Below are positions 32,219 through 36,916 of a stretch of 36,916 nt of DNA, piece after piece. This stretch comes from an uncultured bacterium (GTDB lineage Bacteria; Myxococcota_A; Polyangia; Polyangiales; Houyiibacteriaceae). Location: NCBI GenBank assembly GCA_937984275.1, contig CALJYC010000127.1, forward strand, positions 1 to 36,916, given 5' to 3'. Numbering within the stretch: position 1 is the first letter of the stretch; each line of letters opens with the position of its first letter. The translations under genes were made by a program, and so were the position numbers. A model generated the notes under the pieces. That model worked only from the letters and a program-made list of their open reading frames with translations. It did no database searches and was not told the DNA's origin.

Positions 32219-33433
32219 ATGGCACGGCTCGACTTCAAGCTCCCCGACATTGGTGAGGGCGTGGCCGAAGGCGAAATCGTCCAGTGGTTCGTCGGAGCTG
32301 GTGACACGGTTGGCGAGGATGATCCGATGGTGGAGATCATGACCGACAAGGCGACAGTGACGATCGGCGCGCCGTGCGATGCTCGGGTCGAGAGAATCTG
32401 CTTCGAGGTCGGGGCGATTGCGCAGGTTGGGGAGGTGATTTTGACGTTGGAGTCGGATGCGGCTTCGAACGTTGAGGCGGCGCAGCGGTCTTCGAGGCCG
32501 CCCGCGACTGCGGTGGGGGAGATTCGGGACCAGCTGCCGGGCGCCGCGTTGTTTGGCGGTGACCGTTTCCAAGCGAAGCCTCTTGCGACGCCCGCTACCC
32601 GGCGTCTCGCAAAAGACATGGGGGTCGACCTTCGGCTAGTTCGGCCGAGTGGCCATGGCGGGCGGGTGACTCGCGATGACGTGCATGGGGCGCTGCGCCG
32701 GGAGGTGGCCGAAGACCGGCCGAATGCGCCGCTGGAGGAGCGGCAGCCGATCATCGGGATGCGACGGAAGATCGCCGAGCGGATGCATCAAGCGAAGGCG
32801 ACGGCCGCGCATTTCACGTTCGTCGAGGAGTGTGATGCGTCTCGTTTGGTCGATTTCCGACAGCAGCTGTTGCCAGAAGCGGAACGCCGCGGGGCTCGGC
32901 TTACGTTCTTGCCGTTCATCATCAAGGCGGTCACCGACGCGCTGCGCAAGCACCCTGTCCTGAACAGCGCGGTGGATGAGCGCACCAACGAGCTCGTCTA
33001 CAAAAAGTACTACAACATCGGGGTAGCGACCGCGACGGCGGCGGGGCTGATGGTTCCCGTCGTGCACAACGCCGACCGCCTCCGGATCTTCGAGCTCGCC
33101 GAAAGGATCGAAAGGCTCTCGCGCGCGGCGCAAGACGGAACCCTGGCCCCCGAAGACCTACGAAACTCGACATTCACGGTGACCTCGCTCGGAAAACAAG
33201 GCGGCCTGCTTGCGACGCCAATCCTGAATCACCCTGAGGTCGGCATTCTCGGGGTTCATCGGATCAAGGAAAAGCCAGTCGTTCGTGATGGCAACATCGT
33301 AGTCGGCAAGGTGATGTTGCTGTCTCTCTCGCTCGACCACCGCATCGTCGACGGGCATGTGGGCGCTGCCTTCGCCTACGACGTCATCGAAGCGCTCGAG
33401 AACCCGGAGCGGTCGTTCCGCGAGTATCTTTGA
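32219..33433 (+). CDS. bkdB: 2-oxoacid dehydrogenase E2, dihydrolipoamide acyltransferase
   Basis: This is the core acyltransferase of the complex. The 404-residue protein has a single N-terminal lipoyl domain (~2-80) with the lipoylated Lys44 in 'EIMTDKATVTI'. A linker precedes a peripheral subunit-binding domain (~120-160, 'ATPATRRLAKDMGVDLRLVR' and 'GHGGRVTRDDVH'). The C-terminal catalytic domain (~180-404) has 'SLDHRIVDGHVG', with His374 and Asp378 as the acyl-transfer pair. The E3 component (dihydrolipoamide dehydrogenase) that this subunit would bind is not encoded in the window. The TGA overlaps the MutY ATG by one base (TGATG). Confidence 0.93.
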   Translation: MARLDFKLPDIGEGVAEGEIVQWFVGAGDTVGEDDPMVEIMTDKATVTIGAPCDARVERICFEVGAIAQVGEVILTLESDAASNVEAAQRSSRPPATAVGEIRDQLPGAALFGGDRFQAKPLATPATRRLAKDMGVDLRLVRPSGHGGRVTRDDVHGALRREVAEDRPNAPLEERQPIIGMRRKIAERMHQAKATAAHFTFVEECDASRLVDFRQQLLPEAERRGARLTFLPFIIKAVTDALRKHPVLNSAVDERTNELVYKKYYNIGVATATAAGLMVPVVHNADRLRIFELAERIERLSRAAQDGTLAPEDLRNSTFTVTSLGKQGGLLATPILNHPEVGILGVHRIKEKPVVRDGNIVVGKVMLLSLSLDHRIVDGHVGAAFAYDVIEALENPERSFREYL

Positions 33434-34464
33434 TGCCTCCGATTCGGCAGAAGCTGCTCGGCTGGTACGACCAAGCAGCCCGCGATCTCCCCTGGCGCCA
33501 CACCCGCGACCCGTATGCGGTCTGGGTCTCCGAAGTGATGCTTCAGCAGACGCGCGTCGAAACCGTCATCCCCTACTACGAGCGCTTTTTGGAGAGCTTT
33601 CCGACCCCGCACGCCTTGGCCGAAGCCGACGAAGACACTGTGCTGTCCCGATGGAGCGGGCTCGGTTACTACCGGCGTGCGCGGCTATTGCACGCAGGTG
33701 TTCGAGAAGTCGTCGCGCAGTACGGTGGAACGGTTCCCGAAGATGAAGAAGCTCGACGCTCGCTCCCCGGTGTCGGTCGCTATACGGCAGGCGCAATCGG
33801 CAGCATCGCCTTCGACAAGGAGGAGCCGATCGTCGATGGAAACGTGACTCGCGTGTTGGCGCGCTTGCTGCGAATCAGGACACCCGTCGGGACGTCCGCC
33901 ACGACCAATAGGCTGTGGGAGGAAGCCGCGCGGTTGGTTCCGGGCGAGCGCCCCGGTGACCTCAACCAGGCGTTGATGGAGCTCGGCGCGACCGTCTGCA
34001 CGCCCAAGCAACCACGGTGCGAGTCTTGCCCCGTGGCTCAAGAATGCGAGGCCTTCGCGCATGGTGAGGTGGATACGCTTCCGGTTCCGCGAGCGCGGAA
34101 GGCTCCGATGGAGGTATCACTTTGCGCGGTCGTAGCGACCCGGGGCCGAGGTGCCGACCGGAAGGTCTGGCTCGTCAAAGGAGATCAGGCGTTGTTCGGT
34201 GGGTTGTGGAGTGTGCCGATGCACGAGGGAAGCGCGCGTGGTGTCCTCACCGCTGCAGGGCTCCACGCACGGCTTGGCTCGGAACCGGTTGGAGAAGTCG
34301 CGCACGTGCTCACGCATCGGCGTCTGCGGATCGATGTCTACCGCGCGTCGGCGGCGCGGGGGAGTGAGTCGGGGACCCGGCGTTCGTTTACGGCCAACGA
34401 CCTCGAGCGGGTAGGCGTCTCGACGCTGACCAGGAAACTTCTAGCCTCCGCCCTTCGGGGCTGA
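33433..34464 (+). CDS. mutY: Adenine DNA glycosylase MutY
   Basis: This enzyme removes adenine mispaired with 8-oxoguanine. The 343-residue protein carries the catalytic Glu34 in 'SEVMLQQTRVETVIPYY' and the helix-hairpin-helix 'LPGVGRYTAGAI'. The catalytic Asp135 lies in 'PIVDGNVTRVLAR'. The 4Fe-4S ligands are Cys189, Cys196, Cys199 and Cys205 (C-x6-C-x2-C-x5-C). The C-terminal half (~230-343) is a Nudix-like 8-oxoguanine recognition domain ('FGGLWSVPM', 'HVLTHRRLRIDVYR'). The ATG at 33433 overlaps the E2 stop by one base, so it is co-translated with the dehydrogenase genes; no functional link is obvious. It works in the same 8-oxoguanine system as the mutM encoded earlier in the window. Confidence 0.95.
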   Translation: MPPIRQKLLGWYDQAARDLPWRHTRDPYAVWVSEVMLQQTRVETVIPYYERFLESFPTPHALAEADEDTVLSRWSGLGYYRRARLLHAGVREVVAQYGGTVPEDEEARRSLPGVGRYTAGAIGSIAFDKEEPIVDGNVTRVLARLLRIRTPVGTSATTNRLWEEAARLVPGERPGDLNQALMELGATVCTPKQPRCESCPVAQECEAFAHGEVDTLPVPRARKAPMEVSLCAVVATRGRGADRKVWLVKGDQALFGGLWSVPMHEGSARGVLTAAGLHARLGSEPVGEVAHVLTHRRLRIDVYRASAARGSESGTRRSFTANDLERVGVSTLTRKLLASALRG

Positions 34465-34512
34465 CATGGGCACTGACGCCGTCACGGATTAGCCCCCGCT
34501 TCCCCCACCCGA

Positions 34513-34518
34513 TACACT
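34513..34518 (+). promoter_or_regulatory. Possible -10 element giving a leaderless ABC-ATPase mRNA
   Basis: TACACT lies 7 bases before the GTG start at 34526, within a 61-base gap after mutY. Transcription from it would begin at or next to the start codon. There is no good -35 hexamer and no ribosome site, so this is speculative. Confidence 0.22.
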
Positions 34519-34525
34519 AGCGGAC

Positions 34526-35416
34526 GTGGGGATCCTTGCGTATCGGGGCGTGTCCAAGCGCTTTGGGCAGCACACGGCGCTCGAGGGGGTGTCGCTGGAA
34601 GTGGCGCCCGGCGAGGTATTTGGTCTCCTCGGTCCGAATGGTGCGGGGAAGACCACATTGATTCGGATCGGGCTCGACATTCTTCGCGCCGACGAGGGGG
34701 AAGTATTGCTGTTTGGTGCAGCGCCCAGTCCGACGGCACTCGATCGCACGGCGTATCTTCCCGAGGAGCGTGGGGTCTACCGCCGGGCCAAGGTGCGTGA
34801 GCTGCTCACGTACCTCGGGCGGCTCAAGGGGTTGAAGCGCGCTGCGGCTCGCAAGGCTGGGGACCATTGGCTCGAACGCGTGGGGTTGAGCCGCGTTGCG
34901 GACCAGCGGGTCGAGAGCCTTTCGAAAGGGATGACGCAGAAGGTTCAGATTGCCGCCTGCCTAATGACCGACCCGGAGCTCTGCGTTCTCGACGAGCCGT
35001 TTTCCGGCTTGGACCCGGTCAACGTGGCGCTCGTGACTGATCTGATCGAAGAGCGACGCGCCGGCGGGCGCACGACCGTGCTGTCCACCCACATGATGCA
35101 CCAAGTCGAAGCGCTTTGTGATCGCGTGGCGCTCATTCACCGAGGCAACCTGGTGGTCTACGGACCGCTCGACGAGATTCGCCGGCGATACTCTCCGCAC
35201 GAGGTGATCGTGTGGACGGCGATGGATTTGGCCGCGCACGGCGTTCGAGCCACGCAATACAAGGCAGGGGGCTGGCGCGTGGAGCTACCGCCGAACGCCA
35301 CGCCCGCGGGATATCTCCACGAGCTCGTCCAAAACGGAGTGCTGATCGATCGCTATGAACCGTTGGTGGCGCGTATGGAAGAGATCTTCGTCAGCTTGGT
35401 GGGCGGGGGCCGCTGA
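34526..35416 (+). CDS. ABC transporter ATP-binding protein, NatA type
   Basis: The 296-residue ATPase subunit of an ABC-2 exporter. Walker A is 'GLLGPNGAGKTTLIR' (~36-50), the signature is 'LSKGMTQK' (a variant of LSGGQ common in the NatA branch), Walker B is 'LCVLDEPFSGLDP', and the switch is 'LSTHMMHQVE'. A ~70-residue C-terminal domain follows, as in NatA/DrrA-type proteins. NatA-like systems export Na+ or other substrates; the substrate cannot be inferred here. The start is a GTG at 34526 with no visible ribosome site. The permease gene begins 2 bases after this stop. Confidence 0.92.
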   Translation: MGILAYRGVSKRFGQHTALEGVSLEVAPGEVFGLLGPNGAGKTTLIRIGLDILRADEGEVLLFGAAPSPTALDRTAYLPEERGVYRRAKVRELLTYLGRLKGLKRAAARKAGDHWLERVGLSRVADQRVESLSKGMTQKVQIAACLMTDPELCVLDEPFSGLDPVNVALVTDLIEERRAGGRTTVLSTHMMHQVEALCDRVALIHRGNLVVYGPLDEIRRRYSPHEVIVWTAMDLAAHGVRATQYKAGGWRVELPPNATPAGYLHELVQNGVLIDRYEPLVARMEEIFVSLVGGGR

Positions 35417-35418
35417 GC

Positions 35419-36687
35419 GTGCGTATCCGACGCATTGCTGCCGTAGCGCGCTTCGAGCTTCTGTCGGTCGTCAAACGCTGGTCGTACTTGATCGCGACGT
35501 TCGGGTTGCCCGTTTTCTTGGCGGTCGTTTCGGGCACCGTCCTTGGCGTGCAGACGTACTTCCTCAGCCAGCGCGCGGCAGAAAGTTCCGAGTTCGGTCT
35601 GGTCGATGAGGCCGGGATCGTCGACCGGTCGGCGTTTGAAGATCGTGATGGCGCGAAGGTTTGGACGGCGAACGCCAACGACGTCGTGCTCTACGACAAT
35701 CGTGATGCCGCGACGAAAGACCTCGAGTCGGGTCGCCTTCGCGCGGTCTACGTCGTCGGAAAGGACTATCTCTCGAGCGGCGAAGTGCGCGCGATCCAGT
35801 CCGAGAAGACTCCGCTCTTGAGCATGCGCGGAACGACAATCGAGCCGTTGCTTCGCTCGCTGTTGAGAAAGTCGCTCGTCGAAGGACACCTCGATGCCGA
35901 CGTGCAGGAACGGGTGCTCTCCCCCGCGTATTTCGTCCGCAGCCGCCTCGGTCCCGAAGGCGACCAAGTCATCGAGCTCGACGAGGCGCTCGACCTCCTC
36001 GTGCGAACGACGATCCCACTCTTCCTTGGGATTCTCTTGCTCACCGCGCTTCTGAGCGCCTCGGGCTACCTGGTCCAGACCGTCTCGACCGACAAGGAGA
36101 GCAAGATCGTAGAGGTGCTCCTGTCATCGGTGACCCCGGAAGAAATCCTGGCCGGCAAGCTCTTTGGCCTCGGCGCTGCGGGTCTGGTCCAGTTTGCGGT
36201 GTGGTCCTCGATGGTCGTCTTCGTGGCGCTCACGGCCTCGGCTGCTTTTGCATCCGTCGTGTCCATCCCATGGCAAGCCCTGGGCGTTGCGCCACTGTTG
36301 TTCATCCTCGGCTACCTGTTCCTCGGCAGCCTGATGCTCGCAACCGCCGCGCTCGGCGCCAATGCCGCCGAAAGTCAGAAGCTCACGATGGGCTGGGCGA
36401 TGCTCGCGATCCTACCGCTCATGGTCCTCGTGATCTTGCTCGATGAGCCCAACGGAATCCTCGGCCAGGTGATGACCTGGATTCCGTTCACTTCGCCGCT
36501 CACCGTGATCATCCGCTTGGCGGTCGACTCTTCAGGCATCGCCTGGTGGGAAGTGGTCGGGTCGATGGCGGTGCTGGTGGTGTCGACATGGGTGTCAATC
36601 CGGATCGGGGCGCGGTTGTTTCGAGTTGGATTCTTGCTGACGGGATCTAGACCATCGCTTGGCGAGCTGTGGCGCCAGGCGCGGTAA
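35419..36687 (+). CDS. ABC-2 type permease, NatB-like
   Basis: The 422-residue membrane partner of the upstream ATPase. An N-terminal membrane helix (~20-45) is followed by a large extracytoplasmic domain (~50-180) and then about five or six helices (~190-400). The coupling segment 'STDKESKIVEVLLSSVTPEE' and 'ILAGKLFG' is diagnostic of NatB/YhaP-type ABC-2 permeases. The start is a GTG at 35419, 2 bases after the ATPase stop. A Na+ efflux role would fit the nearby ion-transport genes, but that is only a possibility. The gene is complete. Confidence 0.9.
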   Translation: MRIRRIAAVARFELLSVVKRWSYLIATFGLPVFLAVVSGTVLGVQTYFLSQRAAESSEFGLVDEAGIVDRSAFEDRDGAKVWTANANDVVLYDNRDAATKDLESGRLRAVYVVGKDYLSSGEVRAIQSEKTPLLSMRGTTIEPLLRSLLRKSLVEGHLDADVQERVLSPAYFVRSRLGPEGDQVIELDEALDLLVRTTIPLFLGILLLTALLSASGYLVQTVSTDKESKIVEVLLSSVTPEEILAGKLFGLGAAGLVQFAVWSSMVVFVALTASAAFASVVSIPWQALGVAPLLFILGYLFLGSLMLATAALGANAAESQKLTMGWAMLAILPLMVLVILLDEPNGILGQVMTWIPFTSPLTVIIRLAVDSSGIAWWEVVGSMAVLVVSTWVSIRIGARLFRVGFLLTGSRPSLGELWRQAR

Positions 36688-36799
36688 CCACGAGCCACCG
36701 GGGCCTTCACAGAACTGAGTCACCGGAGAACGGCACGCGACGCACGTGCTCACAGGTTCACCGGGGCTCGGACAAACACGACACGAGGTTGCGCCGGAC

Positions 36800-36858
36800 G
36801 GGGCGGCTTGCAAAGGTGGCCGGATGGACTGGGGGGCGTGGGCCACGCAAGCCGCCCC
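36800..36858. repeat. Long stem-loop: 12-bp plus 6-bp perfect arms with a 4-base bulge
   Basis: GGGGCGGCTTGC (36800-36811) pairs with GCAAGCCGCCCC (36847-36858). Immediately inside, GTGGCC (36816-36821) pairs with GGCCAC (36841-36846), with AAAG unpaired on the left side and a 19-base loop. The whole element is 59 nt and very GC-rich. No T-run follows on either strand, so it is not a standard intrinsic terminator. It lies 113 bases downstream of the NatB-like stop in a 229-base stretch where I recognise no gene. It could be an mRNA-stabilising hairpin, part of a small RNA, a dispersed repeat, or a recombination site; none of these can be decided here. Confidence 0.6.
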
Positions 36859-36916
36859 TCGGAGGTTTCAGGCACAACGTCACGCTGGTAGGTTTTACGC
36901 ATGGTAGCTTCCCGGG

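Noticed and set aside
36595-36846. Minus-strand frame of 83 codons with two CxxC pairs
   Set aside because: It overlaps the NatB-like gene by 93 bases, starts with GTG inside the stem-loop and has no ribosome site. The Cys pairs look like zinc ligands, but the rest is low-complexity Pro/Arg/Ser. It could be a gene fragment, but support is insufficient.
36800-36858. Integron attC site
   Set aside because: The size and bulged stem resemble attC, but I could not find the flanking 7-base core sites, and there is no integrase or cassette array in view.
36800-36858. Intrinsic terminator for the NatAB-like operon
   Set aside because: The stem is strong but no T-run follows on either strand, and it lies 113 bases beyond the stop.
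36750-36902. Minus-strand frame from the ATG at 36902, about 50 codons
   Set aside because: It is Pro/Arg-rich with no motif, and the stem-loop lies inside it; no evidence of coding.

Overview
The window is a densely packed, high-GC bacterial chromosome segment. It carries a partial mevalonate pathway, a branched-chain-type 2-oxoacid dehydrogenase, a Slt-type lytic transglycosylase, a PP2C phosphatase, a HEAT-repeat nucleotide-transporter-like protein and a Cys-rich lipoprotein. Together these suggest a Myxococcota-like (deltaproteobacterial) organism. That assignment is inferred from gene content only; there is no rRNA or other marker gene here. I saw no tRNA, rRNA, CRISPR array, insertion sequence or phage gene. 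No gene-free stretch exceeds 300 bases. The longest are 28977-29196 (a divergent promoter region) and 36688-36916 (the window end, holding a strong stem-loop).

Layout. (1) 18-6851, minus strand: Cys-rich lipoprotein, two Dpp-type ABC permeases, formamidopyrimidine-DNA glycosylase, a transporter with HEAT repeats, and a protein with two cyclic-nucleotide-binding-like folds. (2) 6936-10451, plus strand: lytic transglycosylase, PP2C phosphatase and a DUF2505-like protein. (3) 10448-13168: divergent gamma-glutamyltransferase and glutathione synthase. (4) 13178-18498: isoprenoid cluster. Polyprenyl synthase, mevalonate kinase, diphosphomevalonate decarboxylase and phosphomevalonate kinase overlap head-to-tail, a small membrane protein follows, and type 2 IPP isomerase is divergent. 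(5) 18499-28223: a five-gene minus-strand ion-homeostasis operon with every junction overlapping by 1-4 nt. Its order is CPA2-like antiporter, TrkA, TrkH, a 1504-residue antiporter/helical/P-loop NTPase fusion, and an MscS-like channel. (6) 28311-34464: TetR regulator divergent from lipoyl synthase, 2-oxoacid dehydrogenase E1alpha, E1beta and E2, then MutY. (7) 34526-36687: NatA/NatB-type ABC exporter.

How the genes fit together. Region 4 converts mevalonate to IPP, DMAPP and a long prenyl diphosphate; HMG-CoA synthase and reductase are not in the window. Region 5 combines K+ uptake (TrkAH), cation/H+ exchange (two antiporters) and a possible tension-gated release channel in one transcription unit. 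Region 6 couples lipoate synthesis to an enzyme complex that needs lipoate; its E3 subunit lies elsewhere. The TetR promoter has a perfect palindrome filling its -35/-10 spacer, which suggests autorepression. MutM (region 1) and MutY (region 6) are both 8-oxoguanine repair enzymes.

The strongest candidate for something undescribed is the antiporter-NTPase fusion at 19545-24059. It joins an ion-exchange membrane domain, a roughly 700-residue helical region and a C-terminal ATPase in one polypeptide inside a K+ transport operon.
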